Shown piece after piece: positions 19,378 through 27,424 of a stretch of DNA of 64,000 bases (positions are counted from its first letter, which is position 1; every line of letters starts with the position of its first letter). Source of the stretch: Salipiger bermudensis (GTDB lineage Bacteria; Pseudomonadota; Alphaproteobacteria; Rhodobacterales; Rhodobacteraceae). The notes under the pieces are model-generated. The model was not told the origin of the DNA. It ran no database searches and saw nothing but the letters and a program-made list of their open reading frames with translations. The position numbers and the translations under genes were made by a program. Location: the NCBI RefSeq assembly GCF_019801965.1, contig NZ_JAHVIA010000008.1, forward strand, positions 279,921 to 343,920, in the 5' to 3' direction.

Positions 19378-20463
19378 ATGAGCGAGAGCCCGCGCCAGAT
19401 CGACAAGGACCGCCGCCCCGGGCGCGGTGCCGCCAGCCGCGAGACCGGCCGGTTCGAGCGGCTGCGCTACGAGGATGCCGATGACGGCTGGGAGATCGAG
19501 GAGGATCTGCCTGTGCTGCGCACCGAGGTCAGCGAGGAGCGGCCGCGCAGCCTGATCAACTACGTCTCCTCGCCGGACATTCCCTTCGACCGCAGCATCA
19601 ACCCCTATCGCGGTTGCGAGCACGGCTGCATCTACTGCTTCGCGCGGCCGAGCCATGCCTATCTCGGCCTGTCGCCGGGGCTGGATTTCGAGACCCGGCT
19701 GATCGCGCGGCCCGATGCGCCCGAGGTGCTGGCGCGGGAGCTCAGGTCAAAGCGCTACCGCGTGGCCACCATCGCCATCGGCACCAATACCGATCCCTAC
19801 CAGCCGATCGAGCGCGACCGCGGCATCATGCGCGCCTGTCTCGAGGTGCTGCGCGATCACCGCCACCCGGTCGCGATCGTCACCAAGGGCACGCTGATCG
19901 AGCGCGACATCGACATCCTGTCGGAGATGGCGGCGCAGGGGCTGGCGCGGGTGGGCGTCTCGGTGACCACGCTGGACGCGGAGCTGTCGCGCCGGATGGA
20001 GCCGCGGGTGCCGGCGCCGAAGCGGCGGCTGGCGACGATCCGGCGGCTCTCCGAGGCCGGGATCGAGACCCGGATCATGGTTTCGCCGGTGGTGCCGGCG
20101 CTGACCGACCCGGAGCTCGAGGCGATCCTCGCGGCGGGGGCGGAGGCCGGGGCGGCGGCCGCGAGCTGGATCATGTTGCGGCTGCCGCGCGAGGTGGCGC
20201 CGCTCTGGCAGGAGTGGCTCGAGGAGCATTATCCCGGCCGGGCCGGACGGGTGATGGCGCGGCTGCGCGAGATGCATGGCGGCGAGGTCTATTCGGCGCA
20301 GTGGCACAAGCGCATGCGGGGCGAGGGGCATTACGCGCGGCTGATCGCGCGGCGCTTTGACAGGGCGGCTCGACAGCTCGGGCTGGATCGCGCGCTGGGG
20401 CCACTGCGGTGCGATTTGTTCCGGGTCCCGGCGCGGGCAGGGGACCAGCTGAGCCTGTTCTGA
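19378..20463 (+). CDS. PA0069/Rv2578c-family radical SAM protein (SplB-like)
   Basis: A 361-residue radical SAM enzyme with the iron-sulphur ligands Cys80, Cys84 and Cys87 in R-G-C-E-H-G-C-I-Y-C-F-A-R. The family resembles spore photoproduct lyase, but its reaction is not established. Start ATG 19378 is chosen because the alternative ATG at 19360 falls inside the LexA box; no ribosome site is strong, so the message may be nearly leaderless. The gene is transcribed against the surrounding minus-strand methionine block. The LexA box implies induction by DNA damage, suggesting a DNA or nucleotide repair role (inference). Confidence 0.88.
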   Translation: MSESPRQIDKDRRPGRGAASRETGRFERLRYEDADDGWEIEEDLPVLRTEVSEERPRSLINYVSSPDIPFDRSINPYRGCEHGCIYCFARPSHAYLGLSPGLDFETRLIARPDAPEVLARELRSKRYRVATIAIGTNTDPYQPIERDRGIMRACLEVLRDHRHPVAIVTKGTLIERDIDILSEMAAQGLARVGVSVTTLDAELSRRMEPRVPAPKRRLATIRRLSEAGIETRIMVSPVVPALTDPELEAILAAGAEAGAAAASWIMLRLPREVAPLWQEWLEEHYPGRAGRVMARLREMHGGEVYSAQWHKRMRGEGHYARLIARRFDRAARQLGLDRALGPLRCDLFRVPARAGDQLSLF

Positions 20464-20547
20464 GCCGGGCGGGGCTCCTCCGCCCTTGCGGGCGTCCTCG
20501 CCGGGGGTGGGGGCGCTTGCCGGACGCTGCGGCGGGGTCGGTCGGAA

Positions 20548-20712
20548 TGCCTCCGGCGGGAGTATTTTTGACGAAGAGAAGGGTGGGGCGCTGGTACTGG
20601 GCCGGGCGGGGGGTGTCGATTGGTTGAGATGCTTGCCGGAGGCTGGCGTGGCGGCGCGGGCCGGCCTGCCCCCGGCGGGAGTATTTTTGACGAAGAGAAG
20701 GGTGGGGTGCTG
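20548..20712 (+). repeat. Dispersed intergenic repeat, two tandem short copies
   Basis: Two nearly identical cores begin at 20548 and 20667 (CGGCGGGAGTATTTTTGACG then AAGAGAAGGGTGGGG), 119 bases apart, differing at only a few positions. They sit in the gap between the convergent radical SAM and homocysteine methyltransferase genes. The core is the same as at 34585 and, inverted, at 4831. Confidence 0.8.
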
Positions 20713-20722
20713 GCGCGGGGGC

Positions 20723-21739
20723 TCAGCTGCTGCGACGGCGGCCGCGGCGTTCGCGTTTCGGGGCCGGGGTGTCCCCGGTGCCGTCGCTCTCGGAGCTGAA
20801 GCCGCCCATGGCCTTGGCGATCTGTTCCAGCGTCGGGCGCGGGCCGGCGGGGCGGGTCTCGAGCGCGGCGCGCATGGCGCGCAGGTGATCGGGCATGGTG
20901 CCGCAGCAGCCGCCGATGATGCGGGCGCCGGCGTCGCGCGCGAGCACCGCGTATTCTGCCATCAGCTCGGGCGTGCCGTTGTAGTGGATGTGGCCATCCT
21001 CGTAGCGCGGGATGCCGGCATTGCCCTTGGCGATGATCGGGCGCTCGGTGCCGGTGGCGGCGAAGCCCAGGACCGTGCGCAGCAGATCGGAGGCGCCGAC
21101 ACCGCAATTGGCGCCGAAGGCCAGCGGCGGGTTGGGCAGGGCATCGACCTGGCGCACGAAGGCATCCGAGGTCACCCCCATCATGGTGCGCCCGGCGGTG
21201 TCGAAGCTCATGGTGCCGCACCACGGCATGCCCACATTGGCGAAGGCCTCGGCGGCGGCGGCAAACTCCTCCGGCGCCGAGATGGTCTCGACCCAGAGCA
21301 CGTCGGCGCCGCCTTCCTTGAGGCCGGCAGCGGTCTCCTCGAACATCTCCACCGCGGTCTCGTGGCTCAGCGTGCCGACCTCGCCCATGATCTCGCCGGT
21401 GGGGCCGACGGAGCCCGCGACGACAAGTTTTCGGCCCGATGCATCGGCCACGTCGCGGCCCAGCGCGGCGGCGAGGCGCGACAGCTCGAAGGCGCGGTCG
21501 GCGGCATCGTGCAGCTTGAGCCGCGAGGCGTTGGCGCCGAAGGAGTTGGTCAGGAAGATATCCGAGCCCGCCTCGACGGCATTGCGGTAGAGCGTGCGGA
21601 TGCGCTCGGGGTGATCGACGTTCCAGAACTCCGGCGCGTCGCCCGAGGCCAGCCCCATGTTGAACAGGTTGGTGCCGGTGGCGCCGTCGGCCATCAGCCA
21701 GTCGCGGGTGGAGAGCAGCTCGGTCAGTGCGTCGGTCAT
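20723..21739 (-). CDS. Homocysteine S-methyltransferase module (BmtA-like) of split methionine synthase
   Basis: A 338-residue TIM-barrel homocysteine methyltransferase. The zinc ligands Cys212 (GANCGVG) and Cys278-Cys279 (GGCCGT) are present. It corresponds to the first domain of MetH and is commonly labelled betaine-homocysteine methyltransferase; with the corrinoid and methyl-THF proteins beside it, accepting methyl from the corrinoid protein is more likely than using betaine directly. The ATG at 21739 is the family start; a longer frame adds 74 low-complexity residues. The C-terminus is an arginine-rich tail (KRERRGRRRSS). A 9-bp hairpin (21773-21803) lies in the leader. Confidence 0.85.
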   Translation of the reverse strand: MTDALTELLSTRDWLMADGATGTNLFNMGLASGDAPEFWNVDHPERIRTLYRNAVEAGSDIFLTNSFGANASRLKLHDAADRAFELSRLAAALGRDVADASGRKLVVAGSVGPTGEIMGEVGTLSHETAVEMFEETAAGLKEGGADVLWVETISAPEEFAAAAEAFANVGMPWCGTMSFDTAGRTMMGVTSDAFVRQVDALPNPPLAFGANCGVGASDLLRTVLGFAATGTERPIIAKGNAGIPRYEDGHIHYNGTPELMAEYAVLARDAGARIIGGCCGTMPDHLRAMRAALETRPAGPRPTLEQIAKAMGGFSSESDGTGDTPAPKRERRGRRRSS

Positions 21740-21860
21740 GCTATGCCTTGAGGTCTGGTCTTGAATGCGGAACCCGGGCCGATGCGAGGGATCGCGGCCC
21801 GGGCCGGGGGTATATAGCGCCTTGAGTGTTTCGGAAAGCCTTGGCCGGCGCGACGGCGGG

Positions 21861-22922
21861 TCAGGCCCGCCTGCGGCGTCCGCCGCCACGGCGTCCGCCG
21901 CGCGCGGCGGTGGGCTCGCCGGTCTCGGCTTCCTTGTTGAAGGCGATCCAGGCGCCGCCATGCGGATCCTGGTTCATCAGCAGGTTGGCGGCGCGGATCG
22001 CGGCCATCTCGGAGCCGGGCTTCGAGCGGGTCGAGCCCATGCCGAACAGGGTGACGAAGGTCTCGTCGTCGAGATCGTCGGGCAGGATGATCCCGGCCGC
22101 GGCGACCTCGGCCTTCTTGGCGGCGATCTTGGTCTGGGTGACGGGCAGGGCGACCGGGTTCATGATCGCCGAGGTCATGCCGGCGCCCATCGCCATCGGC
22201 AGGAAGGCGTTGTTGATGCCGTGCCGGTTGGGCAGTCCGAAGGAGATGTTGGACGCGCCGCAGGTGGTGTTGACGCCGAGCTCCTCGCGCAGGCGGCGGA
22301 CCAGGGCAAAGACCTGCTGGCCCGCGGTGGCCATGGCGCCGATCGGCATCACCAGCGGGTCGACCACGATGTCATGCGCCGGGATGCCGAAATCCGCGGC
22401 GCGCTCGACGATCTTCTTGGCCACCGCGAAGCGCACGTCGGGATCCTCGGAGATGCCGGTATCGTCGTTGGAGATCGCCACCACCGGCACGTTGTATTTC
22501 TTGACCAGCGGCAGCACCAGCTCGAGCCGGTCTTCCTCGCCGGTGACCGAGTTCAGCAGCGGCCGGCCCTCGGCGGCCTCGAGCCCGGCCTCGAGCGCGC
22601 CGGGCACCGAGCTGTCGATGCAGAGCGGCAGGTCGACCAGCCCCTGCACCAGCTCGACGATCTGGCGCATCAGCGGCGGTTCGGTCTCGTTGGGGTTGGG
22701 GTTGGAGTTGTAGACGACGCCGGCATTGATATCGAGGATGGCGGCGCCGGCGGCGGCCTGCGCCAGCGCATCCTTTTCCACTGTCGAGAAATCCCCGGCC
22801 TCGAGCTCGGCGGCGAGCTTCTTGCGCCCGGTGGGGTTGATGCGCTCGCCGATCACGCAGAACGGCTCATCGAAACCGAGCGTGGCGGTACGGGTCTTTG
22901 ACTCGACAACGGTTCTCGTCAT
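21861..22922 (-). CDS. Methyltetrahydrofolate-binding (pterin) module of split methionine synthase
   Basis: A 353-residue protein of the dihydropteroate synthase-like pterin-binding family. Visible signatures are I-G-E-R-I-N-P-T-G at 24-32, the D-I-N-A-G loop at 64-68, L-C-I-D-S-S and N-S-V-T-G-E. It should bring methyl-THF to the corrinoid protein. Like the homocysteine methyltransferase it ends in a strongly basic tail (RGGRRGGGRRRRA), which standard MetH domains do not have. Its start overlaps the stop of the HAD gene by 4 bases. Confidence 0.87.
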   Translation of the reverse strand: MTRTVVESKTRTATLGFDEPFCVIGERINPTGRKKLAAELEAGDFSTVEKDALAQAAAGAAILDINAGVVYNSNPNPNETEPPLMRQIVELVQGLVDLPLCIDSSVPGALEAGLEAAEGRPLLNSVTGEEDRLELVLPLVKKYNVPVVAISNDDTGISEDPDVRFAVAKKIVERAADFGIPAHDIVVDPLVMPIGAMATAGQQVFALVRRLREELGVNTTCGASNISFGLPNRHGINNAFLPMAMGAGMTSAIMNPVALPVTQTKIAAKKAEVAAAGIILPDDLDDETFVTLFGMGSTRSKPGSEMAAIRAANLLMNQDPHGGAWIAFNKEAETGEPTAARGGRRGGGRRRRA

Positions 22923-23581
22923 GGGATGCTCTCTCCTCTCAAGCGGTCCAGAAGCGTGGGCAGGGTGGCGTCGGTGTAATCGGCGATGGTGGCCTTGGCC
23001 CCGGCCTCGCAGAGGCGGTCATGGCTCAGCCCCGAGCGCACCCCGATGGCATAGGCGCCCGATCGCGCGGCGGCCCGCATGCCGCTCTGGCTGTCCTCGA
23101 AGGCGAGGCAGTGGTGCGGCTCGGCACCGAGCTGGCGCATCGCGGCCAGATAGGGCTCGGGATCGGGCTTGGCGCGGGCGCATTCGTCTCCGATGATCAG
23201 CAGCTCGAACCGGTCGCGCAGGCCGATGGCGTTGAGCATGTGCTCGCCATTCTCGCGCGGGGCGTTGGTCACCACTGCCAGCCGCCAGCCTTCGCGGTCG
23301 GCCTGATCGAGCAGCGCCACGGTTCCGGGCATCGGATCGGCGCCGTCGCCCAGCCGCTCGCGGAAGCGGCGCTCTTTCTCGTCCGACAGCGCCTGCGCGT
23401 CGCAGCCCGGGAAGAGCTTCGGGAACATCTCGAGATTGTGGTGCCCGTGGATGCGGGTTTCATAGATCTCCGGGGTGAGCTCCTTGCCGTTCTCGGCAAA
23501 GATTTCCGCGAAGACCGCGTAGTGAAGCGGGTCGGAGACGAGCAGGGTGCCGTCGAGGTCGAAGAGGAGAGCTTTTGTCAT
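22919..23581 (-). CDS. HAD-superfamily hydrolase, phosphoglycolate-phosphatase-like
   Basis: A 220-residue HAD phosphatase with the nucleophile motif F-D-L-D-G-T (Asp8, Asp10), a helical cap, V-T-N-A-P (motif II) and the acidic F-E-D-S-Q-S-G motif IV near 170. The substrate is not evident. It starts 20 bases after the metF stop and overlaps the next gene by 4, so it is in the one-carbon operon; whether it acts on a pathway intermediate or is a housekeeping phosphatase is open. Confidence 0.85.
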   Translation of the reverse strand: MTKALLFDLDGTLLVSDPLHYAVFAEIFAENGKELTPEIYETRIHGHHNLEMFPKLFPGCDAQALSDEKERRFRERLGDGADPMPGTVALLDQADREGWRLAVVTNAPRENGEHMLNAIGLRDRFELLIIGDECARAKPDPEPYLAAMRQLGAEPHHCLAFEDSQSGMRAAARSGAYAIGVRSGLSHDRLCEAGAKATIADYTDATLPTLLDRLRGESIP

Positions 23582-23601
23582 GCCCGTCCCGATACCGCGT
23601 C

Positions 23602-24525
23602 TCAGATCGCGCGTCGAGCGGGGCGCGTCGCGGCGCCGCCGTGGGTCTCGGCCCATTCGGCGCAGGTCTTGATGCCGCCGAGCGGGAAGAGATGCGCCTG
23701 CTCGATCGGGAAGGCGGGATCGGCGGCCTTGCGGGCGGCCAGCTCGGCGGTGAGCTCGGTGGGCTCGTAGGGCAGCAGCAGCTTGCTGACGTCGAGCGCG
23801 CGCTTCTGAAGCACCCGCAGCGATGGGCCGACGCCGCAGGCGATGGCGAACTTGATCATGGTCTGCAGCTTGGCCGGACCGGCGAGGCCGATATGGATCG
23901 GCAGCTCGATGCCGCCGGCACGCAGACGGCTGGCCCAGTCGAGGATCGGCTGCGCCTCGAAGGCGAACTGGGTGACCATTGCCATCCGCGCATCGCTGCG
24001 CTCGGAGAAGTCCTGCTTCCAGCGCGCCGCTGCCATGACCTCGGCCTCGCCGCCATCGGCATCGATGTCGCGGTTGCCTTCCGGGTGGCCGGCCACGTGC
24101 AGGCGGGTGAAGCCGGCCTTGTCGAAGAGCCCGGTCTCGAGCAGCTGCATGGAGCTGTGGAAGTCGCCCTGCGGCTCGGAGACGCCGCCGGCGAGGATCA
24201 GGCCCTGGGTGACGCCGGCCTCGCCCTGGTAGCGGGCGATCCAGTCGGCCAGGGTCGCCGTGTCGGCGATGATCCGGGCCGGGAAATGCGGCATGACGTC
24301 GAAGCCCTCGCCGGCGATGCGGCGGGCGGTGGAGACCATGTCCTCGATCGGCGTGCCGCCGATATGGGCGATGTAGACGCGGGTGCCCTCCGGCAGCAGG
24401 GCGCGGAAATCCTCGACCTTGGCAGCGGTGCGCGGCATCACCTCGATGGAGTAGCCCGCGAGAAATCCGTCGAGCCCGATGGTCGGGGGGGTGGCCTTGG
24501 GCTTGCGGAAATTCAGAAGGGACAT
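23602..24525 (-). CDS. metF: Methylenetetrahydrofolate reductase
   Basis: Reduces methylene-THF to methyl-THF, the methyl donor for methionine. The 307-residue barrel protein has Y-S-I-E-V-M-P-R (about 25-32, carrying the catalytic Glu), H-I-G-G-T near 55 and L-I-L-A-G-G-V-S-E near 110. It is a divergent, short MetF typical of this clade. ATG 24525 is chosen because AAGGAG sits 7 bases upstream; an ATG at 24546 lacks this. It is followed directly by the HAD and methyl-THF-binding genes, which fits supply of methyl groups to the split methionine synthase. Confidence 0.87.
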   Translation of the reverse strand: MSLLNFRKPKATPPTIGLDGFLAGYSIEVMPRTAAKVEDFRALLPEGTRVYIAHIGGTPIEDMVSTARRIAGEGFDVMPHFPARIIADTATLADWIARYQGEAGVTQGLILAGGVSEPQGDFHSSMQLLETGLFDKAGFTRLHVAGHPEGNRDIDADGGEAEVMAAARWKQDFSERSDARMAMVTQFAFEAQPILDWASRLRAGGIELPIHIGLAGPAKLQTMIKFAIACGVGPSLRVLQKRALDVSKLLLPYEPTELTAELAARKAADPAFPIEQAHLFPLGGIKTCAEWAETHGGAATRPARRAI

Positions 24526-24557
24526 CAAGCGGCTCCTTATGCGCATCGGGGTGGGCG

Positions 24558-24872
24558 TCAGGGGTCGGACGGGCCGCCGGCCCAGCCGTCATTGGCGATC
24601 AGCGCCCTGAGGCGGGCGTCGTCATACTCAAGTTCGAGACTGGCGGCGGTGGCCTCGGCCAGCGCCTGCGGCTCGCCGTCTCCCTCGCCACCGGAGGCGC
24701 GGCGCCACTCGGCGAGATAGGCATCGGTGTCGGAGGCGCCCACCTTCATCGCGGCCCGGTCGATCGCCTGCTCGAAGCGCTCGGCCAGCGGCGCCTTGCC
24801 GCCGCGACGGCCGCGCCCCACCAGCACTTGCGCCGGGATGTCGCGCCAGTAGACGATGGTGATCTCGGGCAT
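24558..24872 (-). CDS. 'Virulence factor' family protein
   Basis: A 104-residue protein with the short family signature ITIVYWRDIPAQVLVGRG and R-F-E-Q-A-I-D-R-A-A-M. The family name is historical; no biochemical function is known. It is the first gene of the metF operon (32 bases before the metF start), a position I associate with this family in roseobacters, so a role connected with one-carbon or corrinoid chemistry is suggested but unproven. GGAGG lies about 13 bases before the ATG, somewhat far. Confidence 0.8.
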   Translation of the reverse strand: MPEITIVYWRDIPAQVLVGRGRRGGKAPLAERFEQAIDRAAMKVGASDTDAYLAEWRRASGGEGDGEPQALAEATAASLELEYDDARLRALIANDGWAGGPSDP

Positions 24873-25176
24873 TCGGGCGATTCCCTTCCTCCTTTTCCTT
24901 TTTGTTTAGCGGCGCGGGTCCCTGCGCCGGGGTCGGTTTTCGACACTCACCGCCCCGTGAGCGACCTCCGGTCAGGGCGGGCCTTGGGGCGGAGCTGTCT
25001 CCCGGCGTCCACGATCGGGTATCAAAATACCGCGCCGCGCCACATTGTTGCTGCGTTCCTCCGGTAGTTTTGCTGTCGTGCCGGGGCCGGGCGCAGGCTC
25101 TTTCCCCGACAGCTGACCGGCACGAAACGACGCGAACCGCCACGCAAGGGCAGGGAACGGCAATGGAAGGACCGGC
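24873..25176. other. Intergenic region between divergent operons, no gene seen
   Basis: This 304-base gap separates the start of the metF operon from the plus-strand sulfotransferase gene and must hold both promoters. It contains the short palindrome GGTATCAAAATACC at 25018-25031 and, on the minus strand, paired arms CGGAG/CTCCG at 25059-25063 and 24990-24994 enclosing a sequence faintly like an S-adenosylhomocysteine riboswitch; that identification was not accepted. Confidence 0.5.
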
Positions 25177-25875
25177 ATGGTCATCGCGGTAAAGGCGCAC
25201 AGGATCGCATACATGGCGCTGCCCAAGGCGGGCTGCTCGACGGTCAAGGCCGCGCTGGCGCAGGTCGATCCCGAGGTGGCGCTGCCCGAAACCGGCACGC
25301 CCGACGTGATGCGCTGGCACCGGCTCTACCCGACCCGGCGCTTCCGTCCGCATCGCTGGGAAGCCTATGACGGCTGGTGGCGGTTCTGCGTGGTGCGGGA
25401 TCCGTTGACGCGTTTGCTGTCGCTCTACACCAACCGGGTCGTCGAGATGCGCGAGCTGCACAATTGTCGCAAGATCCTGCGCGGCCGGGTCGCGCTGCCG
25501 ACGGATCCAGATCCGGATTTCTTCTTCCAGAATCTGCGCGCCTATATCCGCGCGGCCTCGACGGTGAAACATCATGCCCTGCCGGCCTGGCTGTTTCTCG
25601 GCCACGACCTCGGGCGCTACGATCGGATCTATCGCACCGACGAGCTGGCGCGCCTCGGCGCGGATCTGGCGGAGCGCACCCGCTGCCCGGTGCGCATCGC
25701 CCGTGAGAACGCCAGCGCGACACGGCTGACGCTCGAGGATCTGGCGCCCAGGACCCGGACCGCGCTGCGCGATCACCTCGCGGAGGAATACGCGTATCTG
25801 GCCGAATTCTATGAAAATCCCTTCGGTCAGCGCCAGCATCTCGCTTGCACGGGGCCCTTGCGCCGCGTATCCTGA
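25177..25875 (+). CDS. Sulfotransferase family protein
   Basis: A 232-residue protein of the carbohydrate-sulfotransferase type. The 5'-phosphosulfate loop is M-A-L-P-K-A-G-C-S-T (about 12-21) and the 3'-phosphate motif is V-V-R-D-P-L-T-R-L-L-S-L-Y (about 72-84). It would use PAPS to sulfate a glycan or lipid, but no polysaccharide genes are near. ATG 25177 directly begins the conserved region. A second short-chain role cannot be excluded. It ends 32 bases before the Ppx/GppA start and may be cotranscribed. Confidence 0.8.
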   Translation: MVIAVKAHRIAYMALPKAGCSTVKAALAQVDPEVALPETGTPDVMRWHRLYPTRRFRPHRWEAYDGWWRFCVVRDPLTRLLSLYTNRVVEMRELHNCRKILRGRVALPTDPDPDFFFQNLRAYIRAASTVKHHALPAWLFLGHDLGRYDRIYRTDELARLGADLAERTRCPVRIARENASATRLTLEDLAPRTRTALRDHLAEEYAYLAEFYENPFGQRQHLACTGPLRRVS

Positions 25876-25907
25876 TCCCAACTTCACATTCGGAAAGGCG
25901 CTCAATC

Positions 25908-27020
25908 ATGGCGCCAAGGCGTCCCAAAGGTGCGGGCGCTTTCCCGAGACCGGTAGAGAGCCCCGCGCCGCAACCGCCTGATCCTAGTGCGCTTTATGCC
26001 GCTCTGGATCTGGGCACGAACAGTTGCCGCATGCTGATTGCCCAACCCAAGGGCAGCCAGTTCCATGTGGTCGACAGCTTCTCCAAATCCGTCCAGCTCG
26101 GGCAGGGGCTCGAGCGGACGGGACGGCTTTCGCGCGCCTCGATGAACCGCACCATCGGGGCGATCCGGGTCTGCCAGCAGAAGATCAAGCGCCACAAGGT
26201 CGAACGCATGCGGCTGGTCGCCACCGAGGCCTGCCGCCGGGCGCAGAACGCGCGCGAGTTCATCCGGCAGGTGCGGCGTGAGACCGGTCTGCAGCTCGAG
26301 ATCATCCAGCCCGAGGAGGAGGCCCGGCTCGCGGTGATCTCCTGCGCGCCGCTGGTCTCGACCCGGACCGAACAGCTTCTGGTGGTCGATATCGGCGGTG
26401 GCTCGACCGAGCTTGTGTGGATCGACCTGTCCTCGGTGCCCCGGCGCGACCGGCCGGCGGCGATTATGCGGCTGCACGCGGGCTTCCATCCGCCCGAAAG
26501 CCCGTTTCCCGCCGCCAAGGTGGTCGACTGGATCTCGGTGCCGCTCGGCGTGGCGACGCTGCGCGACCAGTTCAACGATGTCGAGGACGACGCCGCACGC
26601 TACGCGCTGATGAGCTGGTATTTCGAGGAGAACCTCTCGGAATTCGCGCCCTACAAGGACGCCCAGTCGCGCGAGGGCTTCCAGATCGTCGGCACCTCCG
26701 GGACGGTGACCACGGTGGCGGCCTCTCATCTGGGACTCCGGCGCTACGACCGCACCAAGGTCGACGGGCTGCGCATGACCTCGGACCAGATCGAGGCGGT
26801 GATTGCGCGCTATCTCGAGATGGGCCCGGCGGGGCGCCGGCGCGATCCGCGCATCGGGCAGGACCGGCAGGCGCTGATCATGTCGGGCGCGGCGATCCTG
26901 CAGGCGCTGCTGCGGCTCTGGCCGACCGACCGGCTCTCGGTCGCCGATCGCGGCCTGCGCGAGGGTCTGCTCTATGCCCAGATGTCGGCCGACGGGGTGC
27001 TGGAGGACGGGCCTCTCTGA
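25908..27020 (+). CDS. Ppx/GppA family exopolyphosphatase/guanosine pentaphosphatase
   Basis: A 370-residue member of the actin-like ASKHA phosphatases. The phosphate loops D-L-G-T-N-S-C-R-M (34-42) and D-I-G-G-G-S-T-E-L near 160, and G-T-S-G-T-V-T-T near 260, are intact. It could hydrolyse polyphosphate or pppGpp; length alone (no C-terminal HD domain) fits the short alphaproteobacterial form. ATG 25908 is chosen because GGAAAGG lies upstream and a longer frame would overlap the sulfotransferase. In many relatives rlmE (23S rRNA methyltransferase) follows directly; here it does not. Confidence 0.88.
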   Translation: MAPRRPKGAGAFPRPVESPAPQPPDPSALYAALDLGTNSCRMLIAQPKGSQFHVVDSFSKSVQLGQGLERTGRLSRASMNRTIGAIRVCQQKIKRHKVERMRLVATEACRRAQNAREFIRQVRRETGLQLEIIQPEEEARLAVISCAPLVSTRTEQLLVVDIGGGSTELVWIDLSSVPRRDRPAAIMRLHAGFHPPESPFPAAKVVDWISVPLGVATLRDQFNDVEDDAARYALMSWYFEENLSEFAPYKDAQSREGFQIVGTSGTVTTVAASHLGLRRYDRTKVDGLRMTSDQIEAVIARYLEMGPAGRRRDPRIGQDRQALIMSGAAILQALLRLWPTDRLSVADRGLREGLLYAQMSADGVLEDGPL

Positions 27021-27366
27021 GCGGTGCGTTTCGAGACTGCCGCCGCTGACGCGAACGTCCGAGGCGGCAAGCGCCCGCCCGTGGGGTGGCGCTCTGCAAG
27101 TGATGGTCTTCGTTTTATCCCTGCCAAGTCCGGACGACCTTGATCTCGAGCACAAAGGTGAAACAGCGCCAGCCCGCCGGGACGGGCAGGCGCTAGCCCG
27201 GCGCCTTCGGCTTGTTCCGGGCTGATCAGCGCGCTGATCCAAGGACTTTGGTCAGTCCCGCCAGTTCGGAAAGGCTAGAGGCCACGGCGCCACTCCATGG
27301 GCAGGCGCCCGACCGGCGCGTGTCGGAAGTCTTGGCGCGCTGGCTGGACGTTACGTCGCTTGAAAA
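27021..27366. other. Intergenic region, no gene seen
   Basis: About 350 bases between the Ppx/GppA stop and the ssb terminator. It contains small inverted repeats (for example GCCCG...CGGGC around 27170-27187 and GATCAGCGCGCTGATC near 27222-27237) but no reading frame with believable codon use or ribosome site. It is the place where rlmE would be expected in related genomes. Confidence 0.45.
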
Positions 27367-27400
27367 AAGGCCCGGCGCTCGCGAGAGCACCGGGCCTTCA
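27363..27400 (-). terminator. Rho-independent terminator of ssb (possibly bidirectional)
   Basis: A 14-bp stem with one mismatch (27367-27398, arms AAGGCCCGG.GCTC / GAGC.CCGGGCCTT, 4-base loop GCGA) is flanked by A-runs on the left, which read as a T-run on the minus strand just after ssb. A shorter A-run on the right makes it weakly usable from the other side too. Confidence 0.82.
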
Positions 27401-27424
27401 AAAATCAGCCAGCGAGAGCCGCGC

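Noticed and set aside
24985..25068. S-adenosylhomocysteine riboswitch-like sequence upstream of the metF operon (minus strand GGAGGAACGCAGCAAC with flanking CGGAG/CTCCG arms).
   Set aside because: Only part of the conserved core fits; the AGGCUCG part and the pseudoknot stem could not be found. A covariance search with the SAH riboswitch model would decide.
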